64,000 nucleotides of DNA from Polytrichum commune. Taxonomy: Eukaryota > Streptophyta > Polytrichopsida > Polytrichales > Polytrichaceae. Below, in pieces: positions 11,575 to 24,621 of this stretch. The position numbers and the translations under genes were made by a program. Position 1 is the stretch's first letter. The number at the start of each line of letters is the position of its first letter. The DNA lies in assembly GCA_950295325.1 (NCBI GenBank), contig OX485803.1:20520001-20584000 (forward strand), read 5' to 3'. Under the pieces are notes generated by a model. It searched no databases. It had not been told where the DNA came from and saw only the letters and a program-made list of their open reading frames with translations.

Positions 11575-12312
11575 ACAATCTAACCTCGTTAATACGACAC
11601 TCATTTACACGACACCCTCAATATTATAACACATTTTTGCGCAACCAAACTTTTGAGTTCAAAACTCCCTCTTTTATACAACTACAACACTCGATAATGC
11701 GACATTTAGAATCTCCGTTTTGTCATAAGCTAGTGAATGCTAAAATTCGCTTCATCTATGTTATGTATATCTAAAGTACATCCATTTTCACTTGGGAACT
11801 ACATGGAAACTTCACTTACCATTGGGAACTTAATGAGAATTAGGCTTACTAGTGCAGAATCGACATGGTTAGGGTTAGAGTGGCCTCCCGCCTAGTATGT
11901 TGTTAAATGTCATGCATCATTGTTGTCTAGTTTCTTATTAGAGACCTCTTTATATTTTGGTGTTAATGAAATTATTAGTTTTCAAAAGTTAAGTAGGGAA
12001 TTTAGATAAGATGATAATTATGAACTTGGGTAAGCAACACCATCGATCTTTGGACTCCCATTTCAAGAGTTTTTGAGAATATTTTTATTTTGTTTGGAGT
12101 TACAAGTGAGTATTTCACACCATCTATATTGCTTAAACTCGTTGTAGATATATTTTAAGCTCGTATTACTTACGTTTTCATATTCACTCGATAATACAAC
12201 AACTTTACGCCATTTGTCATATTAATGAGAAGACGACACCTCGATAATACGATTTTTTGTGTTTCCCAAATGTATTATACTAAAGAGGGAGAAAAATAGT
12301 AGAGTCTCCCTA
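11575..12312. mobile_element. Decayed pogo/Tc1-mariner-like remnant
   Basis: The left side carries 'acctcgttaatacgacac' and 'acactcgataatgcgac'; the right side carries inverted and direct versions such as 'cctcgataatacga' followed by 'ttatactaaagaggg'. Repeated CTCGATAATACGA-type words in opposite orientation at the two sides recall pogo/Tc1-mariner ends. No clean TIR or TSD was found. Confidence 0.35.
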
Positions 12313-12912
12313 TTATGAGCATCAAAACATCCCACTATGCATACGAATGCACATAAACAATTGACTCAATGACACCCAAAAGTGATCGCAAGTGATGTGA
12401 AACATCAAATGTATGGCCAATCACTACATCCCACTTATCACTGCATCCTTTCGGGCCATCACGTTTACAATTAGCCATTTTGGATCCACACAATAATCAT
12501 TCTATCCCTAGTCTAGTACACTAATAGTGGTCACTCATCATGTTTTTTTCTTTTTTCTTTTTTTAACCTTGTGTATATAATTAAAGAATCAACAAACATG
12601 CACTTTCGATGACCATAACTAAAGCATAGAAGTCCGTTATTCAATCCAGTTTTTAGTTGATGCTTCATCGTAGATTTGCTAATGCAACACAAGCTTCATG
12701 TGTAGATCTAGAATAATACTCACATATCTTAGCGTATCACGGTTGCTTTGAAATTATGCAGATGTTGGATGCAAAACCATTGGGCCTTGCAAGTGGGAGA
12801 GAAGCCTGGAGAAGTGTAAGTAAACATGTAACTTGGAAGACAGGAACACAAACCAAAGACCACAACTCCCACCCAACATGGTTAGAGACATATAATGACC
12901 TAATGTACAACA

Positions 12913-13118
12913 AAAGAAGAAGAAGAAGAAGAAGAACTCCAACCCCCTTTGGGGGGTCGGAGTGAATAGAGTGTCTGTTTGTAGGACATCCTTAGCCATA
13001 CCCCAGGGTAATGGCTTTGGGTGTGATACTACTTCACCCTTTTCAGGGAGTAGACACTATGTTTAGTAACTATTGACTTTTTACCGGTTTAACCAGTGGC
13101 GTGGGCTTTGGGAGGGGG
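12913..13118 (-). mobile_element. LINE tail fragment (206 bp) with 13-bp TSD
   Basis: This is homologous to the 3' end of the LINE at 4600-4790 (shared 'ggagtgaata-agtgtctgtt' and 'agacactat-ttta' blocks). It starts with an AAG simple-repeat tail. A perfect 13-bp TSD (ctaatgtacaaca) lies at 12900-12912 and 13119-13131. It is an extreme 5' truncation of the same family. Confidence 0.85.
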
Positions 13119-13654
13119 CTAATGTACAACACTACTTAAATCAATGCTATGTAGAAGATAGCTTGGACATCCCATCCTTTATCGGTTCTTTAATTTCAGT
13201 TATTGTTTCAAACTTCAGACTTTCAAGTTCACAATTATCAATAGAGTTATTTGTAAAGTCCATTAGAGCGGAACGAAGCCATGGGTTTGATCCTTCTTTC
13301 AAGAAAATTTTATATTAAGAGCTCGTTAGTTCATTGTGTATCGGATCTTATTTTGAAAGTTGGGTTGAAATTTTTGGGCGTTCTCTTTCCATCTCTCAAA
13401 GTTTGAGAGAATTTAGGATCTAAAACATGGTATGCACATGGGACTTGTTGCCTTAAATCATGGATCAACCTATGAAAGGGTAGCTTGGTGCACCCATCCT
13501 AGTAGGACAAACTAGAAAGCATGCTTTTAATATAGTAGCCCGATACCACTCTTTGTGTATAGAAATTTAAGCATTGAGAAAAAATTGGACAACTTTTTGT
13601 TAATTCCCATAAACGTAGGGTTTGGGACTTAACCCCATGGTTTCATCTGCTTTA

Positions 13655-14669
13655 GGATTACCTCACACATGAGATTGAGAGCATGTGACCCGTACACTTC
13701 AAGCATTCTCATTGGTGGAAAAGGCGGAGCCTGTCCAAGTTCGCTTCACACTATGTTCGAGGGACCAACAGAGTATGTGAATGCAAGATGGATGTAAAGT
13801 CTACATGTATTCCTACATGGCATTGAATGGATCATGTTGCATGATCACTTGGATTATTTTTTAAAATCGCCTCTTGGAGGTAGGCCTAACACAAAACCGG
13901 GAGACCATGGCACTCCGAATGCTCACAACCGTTGATTTATTCTATTTTATCATGTGTGAGAACCCGTATGAATAGAAATTCATTGAAATAGCAGCTGGTT
14001 GAGGGCCCGGTCACATATAACTTCACATTACACTTGAGGATTTGTGACCACACTACATGATTTTGGATGTGTCTTGGGACATGCCTTTGGACACTCTCTT
14101 GTGGGCTCTCACAATTTCATGGTCATGGCTCTTGGCTCATGGGTGTTGGGAAAGCCGTCTTATGTAGTCACGGGCCCTCAAGCATAGTGTGAAGTGAGAA
14201 TGGGCCATGTTGCGGGAGCATTGCATATTTTGTTGGCAGAAAAAAGAGGGGAGAATTTGGTTTAATATAATATGTCTCAAACTCTATCAGTTTGAGAGAA
14301 TTACTTGGTGGTGTTTGTCTGTCCCGGAATCTACCATGGAATATGTTTTGGAACATGCCCTGCAATTTGTCCTAAAATATGTCATGTTGGAAAAGACATA
14401 AAAAAAAGTCATGATGTCCCAGAATTTGTATCAGGCCAACCCACTTCTTCGAGATGGGCTTGATGCAAATTTCGGGAGACCATGAAACCTTATCCATAGT
14501 CCGCCATGTAGGACTCCATGTACACTTTTCATCCATGAAGCCTTCTTTGGGCCTTCAGGCCTTCACCTTCATGTGTGAAGTGAACTTGAACGGTCTCCGC
14601 CGTTTCGACCAATGAGAGTGCTTAGATTACAATGGACACGGGCCCTCAGTCTTGTGCGTGACGTGGCCC
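13655..14669. mobile_element. 1.0-kb TIR element with ~100-bp imperfect inverted ends
   Basis: The left end (ggattacctcacacatgaga) pairs with the inverted right end near 14570-14669. Matches continue for about 100 bp, including 'ttctcattggt' and 'aagttc-cttcacac'. TTA lies outside the left end and TAA outside the right, an imperfect 3-bp TSD. The ends match the element at 62656-62970, so they form one family. No transposase is visible. Confidence 0.68.
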
Positions 14670-15346
14670 TAACTTCCGACTTTCACCGCATCTGACACAA
14701 CTGCCATGGCACCCATTTCATGGCAATACGCCTGGATTAGATCATTATGTTAAAGGATTGCACAAGTCAATGAATTGCCAAGAATGGGAATTTGAAGCAC
14801 ACAGAGTGTGTATCTTATATCAAGCAGGGTTCGGGAGATTCTTGAGCTCAACCAGCTAAAATCCGCCTTTTCACAACTTCTATCGGTCTTTTCAGGATTT
14901 GATTGGTTGTAAACTTGTTGCCAATGAGGTTTTAAGACATAGGTATGACAGAAGAGTAAATCCATGGCCATCAACCAGTTGATGGGTCATTACAAGTTCA
15001 ACTCCTGCTATGCATAAATTGTTGGTCCTTGTTGTTGTTTCTTGTATGTAATGAATTGTTGATCATTGTTGATGGATGTTGATATGTTCTTTGGACGTTG
15101 TTGTTGAATGGTGTATATTGTTTGTAGATGTAAGTTTGCTACATTGGAAACCAAATCCACATTGTGATAAAAGAGTAACCTAGCATACCATACTATATAC
15201 AAAAATGAGATTCATCAACTGTTAGAGTCAAAATCAGTAGTATCATCTTTACCTTCAAGAGGAAAACGCCCTAAAAGGTATCTATGTGGATGTGAGAACA
15301 ACCATCTAAACTTTGTAGAGTTCCTTCATAAAGCTATGGCTCCCAT
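14670..15346. other. Non-coding, nothing recognised
   Basis: Short frames only; a GTTGTTG-rich stretch lies near 15020-15120. Confidence 0.45.
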
Positions 15347-15348
15347 TA

Positions 15349-16287
15349 CCGTAGGTTCATAGCTGGTTCGATACATGTTAGCCGAATAATTAATTAAAGT
15401 TCAAAAAGTAGGTTCAGCACCTAAAAATAGGATATTCATATTTTTGGCAATTTCTCTTTTAATTTTTAAAATTAAACTTAAATTCATTTTTAATTTTCTA
15501 TTTAAGCTTATATCTTGTGCATCTCTCTTGCATTGAATGACAAGTAAGATGTGAGTGAAGAGTTGAGAATGCTCTGTGCTTTATGCAGGTAGAGTGGAGT
15601 TGTGTTCAACAATGCATATGGGATATGTAAACTTTGAGGTGAAGCACCGAGTTAGACTTCATTTTTATAACACGCATAACTTTTGCATAGAGTCTTCAAA
15701 TGACATAAAAATTGTTGGAGGTGAAAGATTACTTGATTTCTAAACTTTTCTTAGACCAACAAAATTCCAAAAAAGTTGATCTTCTATGCACAAATGAGCT
15801 CCGAAAAACTGTTATGAACGCATTTTAATGTTTTGATCTTTACACGGCTGCAATGTTTTGTCCATATATTTGCATAAAGACTTATTTTGACACAAAACTT
15901 GTTGGAGGTGGAAGAAGGATTGATTTCTCAACTTTTGTTAGTTGGACAAAATTCTATAAAACTTCATCTTCTATGCTCAATTGGACTCCAAAAATTTGTG
16001 TACAACACATTTGAAAAGCCTCACCTAGAGTCTTGCTACTTCTTAACCCATATTCTTTGTGGACTAATGTAAGTGAGCTTGATTACAAAAGGAGCACCTT
16101 CTCTCTTTCAAAATTCACATATGCTTCCATTGTAAGTAAAACTCTAGTGAGAAGTAAAAATTTCTTACTTTTTGGCAATTTTGAAAAATAATTAATTTTA
16201 TATTCGGCAAAAATGCCAATAATATTCCAAATTTTTCGGCATCTATTTTTAGAATTATTTTGTGTCGAACCAACTATGAACCTACGG
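15349..16287 (+). mobile_element. TA-flanked TIR element (939 bp), copy 1 of an inverted pair
   Basis: The TIR CCGTAGGTTCATAGCTGGTT pairs with the inverted right end (one mismatch in this span), with TA at 15347-15348 and 16288-16289. The interior is almost identical to the reverse complement of 42750-43693. A 61-codon frame inside both copies encodes the same peptide, but it starts at a non-ATG codon and is probably not a gene. TA target and TIR suggest Tc1/mariner. Confidence 0.75.
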
Positions 16288-16666
16288 TAGTACGTTATGA
16301 AGATCACCACGAAGATCTTTCATAAACACACGCATAATACATTCTAAACGCTAGCCATCAACAATGAAATGCAATAATGAAGCAAAAGGTTCGCCTATCC
16401 GCCATTAACCAAATCGCTACAAGCCTACAACAAACACATAACCTAAACCCTAGAACCAAATAATATCCGGCCCTAGATGAATCAAACCGGATGAAATCCG
16501 CCTATTTCACGATTCATCCGGGTAAAAATCCTCCTCCTCAAAATGGTTGCCGGTTGAAATCCGTTTTTTTTTTTTGTTATTTTGTTATTTGTTATTTGTT
16601 ATTTATTTTTTAAGCACCAGTTTCACATCCTCCATTTTCCCAATTCAACCAGACTTTCACAAAACC
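16288..16666. other. Non-coding with T-rich simple repeat
   Basis: No coding signal. Poly(T) followed by TTATT-type repeats lies at 16566-16612. Confidence 0.4.
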
Positions 16667-16697
16667 CACGGGTAGATCACTCTAAGGCATTTTTGTG
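16667..16697. mobile_element. Orphan hAT-MITE end joined to a LINE fragment
   Basis: All 31 bases match the left terminus of the hAT MITE at 45902-46438 (cacgggtagatcactc...). Directly after base 16697 the sequence switches to the minus-strand LINE. The matching right end was not found. Confidence 0.6.
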
Positions 16698-18075
16698 TCG
16701 TATGGGGCCTTTGTTTGGTGTTTCTTGCATTGAGTGCCACCAGTCTTTTTAGAGGTAGTATGGTGTAGGGTGTGCATGTTCATGTCGCATTGCGGCGTCT
16801 CTATGATCTAGTTCGCATCCTAATTTGGCTAATGTGTCTGCTTGTTCATTGCCATTTATGTTAGCACGTGCTTTGACCTTATGAAGTGTGGTGATTTGTG
16901 TGCGGGATTGTAGCATTGTGGTCATGGATTCAAGGATATTTTTGTCTGGGTGGCTATTATGTAGTGTGGGGTATTTAATTTGAGTGTTTAGTAAATAAAG
17001 GACATTAAGGCAATCCGTGAAGATATGTGTTGGTTTGTCACGATATGTGGTGGTCAAGAGTTGGAGGGTGTGGTGTATGGCCATCAATTCTGCTCATAGT
17101 ATGTTTTTTAGCCTGGTAGTCTTATCGCAATATTTAGATTTTTTATAGCATTGTAGATACCATACCTTGTTTTTTCGCGTTTCCAGTGTCCTTGAGATGT
17201 TTCTTTAGGTGGTTTGTGTAATAGCATAATTGTGGTAGGTATTTGAGGGGTAGACATTTGTCAATGTTGGTGATTAGTGGGATATTGGGGGTTTGGGTGG
17301 TTGATGGATGAGGGGGGTATGTGAGTTTAGACCATTTTATACTACGATTTACTAGGGTGTCTTGCGGTGTAGGTGGTGCGGGTTGAGTGAACATTGCAGG
17401 TTTTTGTAAGGTGTTAGCAATATTGTACATCTGTTGAGTATATCCTTTTGATCCAATGGGTGCGCCTTTGTGATGGATGCATAGATTATGTATGGCGTGA
17501 CCTTCTATTCTAGGTTCAATTCGTAGTACGGGTGAAATTGTTGGTTCTTTGTATGTGATGGTGTCAGCTTTGAAGTGTGCGATAACATGTGAGTCTGGAA
17601 AAGGTCCTTCGTGGGGGTTGAAGTTGTGATACCAGTTCTCGTATGGTATTACAAGGATTGCGACTGTGTCAGGATTATATTTGGATGCGAGTCGTGCCCA
17701 ATGAAGGGCTTGTATGCTTCTTCTTCCGTGTGTGGGTGGGCATATTTGTAACCTTGCCATTTATATTGGAACGTTGTGCCTATCGATCCAAAAACTCTCT
17801 CTCGGAGGAATGGGGAGTATAATTGTTTAAGTGTGGTGGGACATGTACCTGGTGATGAAAAGTAAGAGTGTGTGATTTGGTGGGAGTCTATGAAGTGTTC
17901 AAGGATGGCCTCTAGAAGCGTGTATTGTGAAAGTTTTAGGCGATCCTCTTGGAAGTTCTACATTTATATTGTTGATATAACCATGCAACTTCCGTTTCAA
18001 ATGGTTGGATGGGAGGCTCGAGATGTTGGGGTTTTTCTAAAGTTATTTGGTATGGTTCCCATGGCCATTAAGATA
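16698..18075 (-). pseudogene. Second LINE fragment: linker and RNase H
   Basis: Collinear with 8410-9800 of the first LINE. It keeps AELMAIHHTLQLL, IFTDCLNVLYLLN and EQADTLAKLGCELDHRDA of RNase H. The YTDGS motif is destroyed (YYTNHL) by a local frame change, and stops break the frame. The zinc-motif end is missing. Homology stops on the left at the hAT end (16697) and on the right near the hairpin element at 18076. Confidence 0.8.
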
Positions 18076-18204
18076 GGTATACCCAAAACCATCACCGAAC
18101 CTAAAACCACCACTATGTACCAAATGCGTACATTTGTTGCTTCCACATGCATGCATGTGGTACATACTGGTGGTTTCAAGTTCGGTGACGGTTTTGGGTA
18201 TATC
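18076..18204. mobile_element. Foldback MITE (129 bp)
   Basis: Nearly the whole element is an inverted repeat: GGTATACCCAAAACC at the left, GGTTTTGGGTATATC at the right, and matching inner arms (accgaac/gttcggt, tggtaca-tact). TA lies outside both ends. The centre contains catgcatgcatg. Confidence 0.65.
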
Positions 18205-19424
18205 TACCTTACACTAAATACCGGTTCTCCCCGGACATTGATACCCAAGGAGGGGAAGACTAGGTGGCGGTGGCTGCTTGAAAGAACGAGGTCCAGGGGC
18301 AGTGAGCCAGCCAGCTAATTGGCAGATCATCGTTTTCCGAGTTTTCCTAGCTATTGAAAGCTGGCCTGTGGCTTGCTGCCATGCTATATATGTATCTAAG
18401 AATGGAATAATTGTCTGTGACCTAATTTTTGGCAGCAAGATTCACCCAATGAATGGGCAGAACCGACCGCTAAGCTTAGTTACGGATGAACTAGAGTTTG
18501 GGAAGTTTTTGAAGCCTTAGTGGCTAATTGCCGGTAGTTGCTACGAAGGGTCGGATTTTTCCCAATTTACATCAGCAAGAGCCGGTCTTTTGTAAAATCA
18601 ATCGGCCAATTGCCTATATTTTCATATTTTCATTGGCCAATATCCAATTAAATGGAATTCATATCGGCACTAATTGTTTAAAAAATGTATGAAAAGTTAT
18701 TAGAAATCATTTCTTAGTACAAAATCTTGAATAAGTGAAAAGAAAGGCATGTTCAAAACTTTAAATTTGAAGAGTTAATATCCTTGGCATGAATTGAACC
18801 TAGCAATGCCTTCACCGCTTGAAGGCCAAGGGTCCCCCAAGTCTTCATAGAAGCAATTGGACTTGGTCATGGAAAGGTTGCATAATTCAAAAAGTTTAAG
18901 GTTTAGGGTACTTCCTCAAGTGCATCATTAGATGCCCCAGACAAATAGCGCTCTGGATGCTTCCGGCTGAAATCCATTAACTCACAAGAAGAATTGGCTA
19001 CATTTCCGGGACATTTTCTGGTTCATCGGCTAATTGCCGGAGGATTGAAATTATAGTCGGATAGCCATCCGATGGTTGGAAATTTGGACCGGCCATGAGG
19101 GGAAATCCATCAGCTGATAATGAACTAGCCGTCGGTTTTCCCCGAACATAGGGACGAACCGGTGGAGTTTGAGAAATAACCAGTTGGGGTTCGAGGCTTC
19201 AGGAAAATTAATTGCGCATCATTTTGTGTTGATTGTGGAGCTTAGCATGGTTATGAAATTTTGAGCATGCAATGCGATCTCTTTGAAACACATGTCTTTT
19301 TGATATCCGTTTGTGGAGCCACATCAAAATCGCATACTATACAAATATAGGTGTTTTGATGAGAAGATTCAAACCGAATAAGGGTTGTCTACATTATATA
19401 TATGATATATTGTGGCATTCAAAA
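18205..19424. other. Non-coding, possible dispersed repeat
   Basis: No gene seen. The stretch 19140-19215 resembles 63875-63940 (both near 'gaaccg-t-gagttgagaaataa' and 'gattcgag-ctt'), pointing to a dispersed family. Repeated 'ggctaattgccgg' words occur at 18522 and 19027. Confidence 0.35.
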
Positions 19425-19720
19425 CTGAAATGGCATCACGTTGATTAAAGTGGTTTCCGTGATATACCATGTAGCAACAAGTATCATATGCCAATTTCCT
19501 TTGGTTGCCACCTAGTGATAGCAAGATCATCTACGTGGGTGACGATGAATGATGCATAAATGATTTAGTAGGGCATTAACGTTGATGTGTCATGTTGATT
19601 ATAGTGGCCTTGATTACTTATCGTGTAGCAACAAGTGTTGTATGCCACTTTCTCTAGTTGTAAGATTGCAAGATCATTTACGTGGGTCGATGATGAATAT
19701 TGTGCATGGGCCACACTAAA
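19425..19720. repeat. Two tandem ~160-bp repeats
   Basis: The blocks 'gttgatta-agtgg', 'gtagcaacaagt', 'tatgcca-ttt', 'gcaagatcat-tacgtgggt' and 'gatgaat' occur in the same order at 19440-19550 and 19597-19700. Confidence 0.7.
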
Positions 19721-21477
19721 TTGGTTGTGTAGTGTAGCGAGCACCAACGTATAAGACATGTATAATGGAACTCATTGCGGACTATAACTTCGTGGTGTTT
19801 GGCTAAATGCATCATTGGAAAGACTATAAATTAATATAATGGGACTTGATTGGCATAAGATGGTCCTTAACCCAATAGCTCGGGCGATGGTCTTCACTGG
19901 AGCCCCTTCATAGTGATGGATAAGTTCACATGGTCAATCATGTCATGTAAATTTAAAGTGTGACAAATCGACATTCATAATATCATTTCAAACTTGCGTG
20001 CCTTATTATCTACCATGCAAATATGTAGCTTCTAAACAAAACATCAAGTTTTCTATATCTCCATAGCATATCCTAAAGTATGGTCCAAGATGTAATGCAT
20101 TGTAGAACTACTTCTTAAATTATTAGGTTCATCAATACATGATTGATTGCTCATCCAAGGACACAAGAGTGTTCACAACTCATCACAATTTTCATTCCTG
20201 AAAATACAATATCATATGTAACTCTTAAATTATGTTCACAAGGTGATCATTTGTGATTGATAACCAACTCAAGTAGGTGGATGACTCACCACTCTTGCGG
20301 CTTGACATCCACTATCCTTTCCTTGATAATCTAATCCGTATATTTATAGAATTGTTAATGTCTAAAAGCCACCATGTAATGTGTAGCCTACATGTAGCTA
20401 GTGTAAGTTATATGCATTTAACTACAAAAGTCATTGAGTTCCTTACGTCGTCAATAGTGATGCATGATATAAGTTAGTGTGACCCATTCCCTCCAGAACC
20501 CAACCCTTGTGGCTATTTGGCAAGTCTCAATCCCCTTGAATTTTGCACTTCACATGCTTCATGTGGGAGGAGGGGCACTATCTATACAAGTTGTCTAAGG
20601 ATGTACTGTACTTGGTTTTTCTTTGAAGTGCCCATGGCGAGGAACAAGTCTCTTTGTGCAAACATTCCAAGGATGCCCTTGGTCAAGCCTCTATGATGAT
20701 TGATTCTAGGTTGTATCACGGACTTCGAGGAACTTGAAACTAACCATATTTAATATCTATTGTGATGGACTCATCAACTAGAATTCTTGAAACATGTCCT
20801 ATTACAATTTAATAAAGTTCAACAAAACCCACAACACATACCATGGATTTTTGCATTTTTCATCACCAATAAAAACAACACATACAACTCTCAATTGTTT
20901 TATTTCATATATTGATAATTTTGCGGCTCTCTAGGCCTTCCCAGTTAGCGTCTGCTCACATGGGGTCCCAAGTTCCAAGTCTAACTCATGTTAGCAAGTC
21001 CCAACATGGAGGCAAAGTCTTAAGTATTGAACATCAAGAAATTATTAAAGACAAATTCCTTATGAACGCCGATATCCACCTAAGACAGATTGAACTCCTC
21101 AACAACAAACAAATTCCTAATGAATGCCAATACCCACCTAAGAATCCCTCTAGATAATGCAATCCCCACATAGCTATATCCATGTTTCTACACCACACGA
21201 CCTTGCCAATGTCTAGTTATATTCAAACCCAATATCCTTATAATCATCATCACCTTCGTAGAAAAAACTACACACCATACCATCCAATAACATTATATTC
21301 GTTAATTTGAGACTTTCTAATGTCTCAAATTGATATATGGACCACAACAACATGAATTCGCCCGAAACTATATTGTCAACAATCTCAAATATATTATTAG
21401 TTTAGTATCCCAAAATCAATGATTGGCCAACATAAGCACATTGGGTAGATCACTTGAAACCAACTTCACCAACATAA
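19721..21477. other. Non-coding, nothing recognised
   Basis: Only short frames. A small imperfect duplication (aaattcctna-tgaa and cccacctaag) lies at 21052-21145. Confidence 0.4.
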
Positions 21478-21485
21478 CCACAAGG

Positions 21486-21755
21486 CTCGGGGGGTTCACT
21501 GGCAAAAAATCGTAGAACAGCGTGCGATAAAAAATAGGGTCTAATATATTCGTTGTAGATAGATTTTGTAAAAAACTTACATATAATATAGGGGGTTTTA
21601 AAATAATGAAAAATGATTACATGTAAAATACCATCACACCTTTATTTTGAAAAATACCATACCTTATAATATTTTCTGCAAGGTAAATAGCCCCCCAATA
21701 AATAGGTCCCGAACGCATGTGTATGCAAAATATAAGAGGGAGTGAACCCCCCGAG
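21486..21755. mobile_element. hAT MITE, family CTCGGGGGG (270 bp)
   Basis: The 15-bp TIR CTCGGGGGGTTCACT/AGTGAACCCCCCGAG is perfect. The 8-bp TSD ccacaagg lies at 21478-21485 and 21756-21763. An 8-bp TSD indicates hAT. Further members are at 37823-39108 and 51664-51949. Confidence 0.88.
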
Positions 21756-22187
21756 CCACAAGGGTAGAGCACTTCAAACGAACTTCACAAAATTAATCAT
21801 ATGGAATGTTGGATATTATTAGCATGTCAAGTAAAATATAGATACTACGACCTTGGAAGCATCGTACAAAAAATGCATATTCATTCAACCCAACAGTTTA
21901 GTCCCAAACAAAATAATAAAATAAAGTTAACATTTGTTATGAAATATTGTATATGGATATTCATCCAACCCTGATCGAGTTGGAGTGTTCCTAAGTTCAA
22001 CCCACACTCTACCCCTATTTTGAGGAGCACACATATGATTAATATGTGTTTACTATAGTTACATATGAAACTATAATTATTATGATAACACAATCCTACC
22101 AACTTCTCATTCAACGTGGCATGCTTCTTGTTCGATTCGAGCAAGGTTGTCTTTTGCAAAAATTATGTACTTTTGAGGGATGGACAC

Positions 22188-23624
22188 TTATCCATTGTGA
22201 TTTTTCCGTGGTTTCCATGCTATGAATATGGAATTTGTATCTATCCAAGATAGACCGTGCTCATAATCCACCTTCCACCGAAAATTAGGGTTTGTATCCC
22301 AGCCCATGTAATACCGAATCACATCTTCATTCTCTGCCGTCGGTTGATAGTACTCCACCTGAATTTGTAAAAAATGAGGGTTGGTCAAAATTTGGTGTGG
22401 ACAAAGCTCTTGCCACCCACATTAGTTTTGCATATGTCTCATCTTCAGGATGCAAAATGAGTATATACCCTTCATGACAATCCACTGCAAAACGGAATGA
22501 TGGTGGGGGACGGTTACTAGCAGGCCCGACGAAATGGTCATCCACATCAAACTCCTCTCGAACCTCTCTATTTCCCAAAATGCTAGCCTCTGAAGCTTGT
22601 ACATTGACATGCGTTTGTGGCCAAATCCCATGCCTCAAAGTAAGGGGGGGTATCTTGGTAAAGGTTTGCCAAGGCGCCACTAACATGTGTCCAATAATGT
22701 ATCCAACTCCCGTAACGAAGCTAATACGATCCACCAACATCCGCTACCCTCAAACTCTCCTAATATTGTATGAAGCCTGATATGTCTTTTACAATATCTT
22801 TCAAATTCTTCATGGGCATTGGTTTGCAAGGCTTAGGCTCCCCATCCGGCAACATCGTCCTTCCCTCCGCATCAACGCGCCATACAAGGAGACCCTCCGG
22901 CAGGCTCTAGTCTTGTGTCGTGTACAACAACTTGTATTGCATAGCGATGACACCATCGTCACGCATGTAGAACCAAAATTGTTGTGCTTTCGTATGCCCG
23001 ATCAATCGGAGAGCTCCACTTTGAATATACGGTTCTATAAATGTTTTGAAGTTGGACACCTCATTGATCATATGGGGGATGACATGAACATTCTCCGAAT
23101 TCATGTACGACTTCATCAATAATGGGATTGTTGGAAAATTCTCCTCTTGCAACTTTATGCTCCACTGTCCAAAAGATGCATCAATATCATTGTGCGTGTG
23201 GCCTACCAACAAAAGGGACACAAACACCTCCTTGAAAATGCCTTTCGCAACCAACAACGACCAATATGCAAAAACATATCTATTTTTATTTTCCTTGGCA
23301 CAATTGTCCAATTGAACACGCATCATTGGGGGCAAATTCATGGCAGTCATAGGTTCACTTGGTGGCTCCGGCAACAAATGCAGGCATACATCTTTTCCAT
23401 CCAACACCGCTTCATATAGAATTGTTGACCCCATGTTTTCAAATAACAATCTTGAAGAATAGGACGCCAATTTCTCCAAAGTACATAAAAACCTTGCAAA
23501 TGACCATATCGTGTGGTTTGAATCCGCCAGATACAAATCAAGAGCATAATGAGCAAACTTGACATCACTGCGTCTATATGCAATCATTCCGAGAATGCCA
23601 ACCCAAGGGTTTAATATTCATCTA
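22188..23624 (-). pseudogene. DUF7869-type protein, C-terminal half (pseudogene)
   Basis: On the minus strand a 226-codon stretch (23587-22907) contains LDNCAKENKNRYVFAYWSLL and a VGHTHNDIDASF block. Together these are the hallmark of the DUF7869 domain, a family often thought to descend from transposases. The frame continues to WIDTNSIFIAWKPRK, ending at 22188, but only through in-frame stops (just after TTQD at 22907, near 22755, and near 22725). A good acceptor (TTTTTTTATAG, near 23622) precedes the domain, so the break up to 26918 could be an old intron enlarged by insertions. The N-terminal half is at 26918-27809. Confidence 0.72.
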
Positions 23625-23649
23625 TAAAAAAATCACATGGTGTATATCT

Positions 23650-24487
23650 ATGTCGATCGAGGCGTGGCTTAACAATGGAAAGCCATCTCGGAGTTGCAAC
23701 CGAGACAACTTAGTGGAAGCGTTGAGGTCTCGCCTAGATGTGTCATGTTAGGCTAGTGGAGCCTAACGGGGGAGGCCCCAAAGGAGGGGCAACCCAAGTG
23801 AGTCCCAAAGTAGGTGGGTCTAGTGTAGGTTAGGTCCTTGGAGGAGAGATCCAAGGTCGCTAACCAACCACCTAGGAACGACACCTTTGGGACTATGCCA
23901 AATTTGAAGATGCATTGTGGGGGTCGCGCCCTAAGGTAAACACAATGCAGCACCATAGAGGATGGCAACTTGAGAATTGGTGTGCTGACTACGAGTATAG
24001 TCGATGAGGGCATCGACTCCGTTTCGTGGGGGTGAGTGTTGCGCACCTCTCCATGAGGAGTGCCCGAAACACCATGGGCACAAGGGGGACCCCGGAGTGA
24101 CACCCAGGACTTGTGGCGCCGTTGGTGAGAGGGCCCAAGTGATCCTAGTGTGGGTGAGGGCCCCGGGCGTTGGGAACGCCTCCCACCCACGGAGACTAGG
24201 AGGCACAAGGGTAAGGCCATAAGCTATGCGTAGCTCATGGCGTGGTGATTCTAGAATGCTCAAGAACACCTCAATCGGAGGTGTGAGCTAGGAGTTATGG
24301 CAATTTGAGTGGGGCGCTGTCCCGGGACAACGCCCTGGTACAGCAGTGCCTGGGAGTGATTCTCGGGACTGCCAAGGTTCAAACAGGCATAACTTCCCCA
24401 AGATTTGCCCGAATGGGGCAAGTGAGGAGTCCATCGGCATCTACGTGAAGCGTAGATGCGGATGGAGTGGTCGCTTGTTAGCATCAG
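23650..24487. other. GC-rich sequence inside the split DUF7869 gene (left part)
   Basis: Markedly richer in G+C than its surroundings, with no recognisable protein domain. It continues at 26334-26917 on the other side of LTR element A, which is inserted in it. It may be an unrecognised retroelement or intron filler. I could not define its ends. Confidence 0.35.
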
Positions 24488-24621
24488 TGTGAGGCCAAAA
24501 CCATCCCCCTTAAGCGTCCTAGTCCGGGTGATGGCTTTGAGAATCACATGTGTTGCCTAATTCAATATTGAACCATGTGCAAAGTAATTTTCATGTCCAA
24601 AAGAACACATATTGTTTCCGC

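Noticed and set aside
15887-16072. 61-codon frame identical in two places (also 42966-43151) as a conserved gene
   Set aside because: The DNA of the two elements is itself nearly identical, and the frame lacks an ATG start, so peptide identity carries no evidence of selection.
23753-24269. 155- and 112-codon frames in GC-rich DNA
   Set aside because: Overlapping frames on the same strand in a stop-poor region, without motifs or conserved composition.
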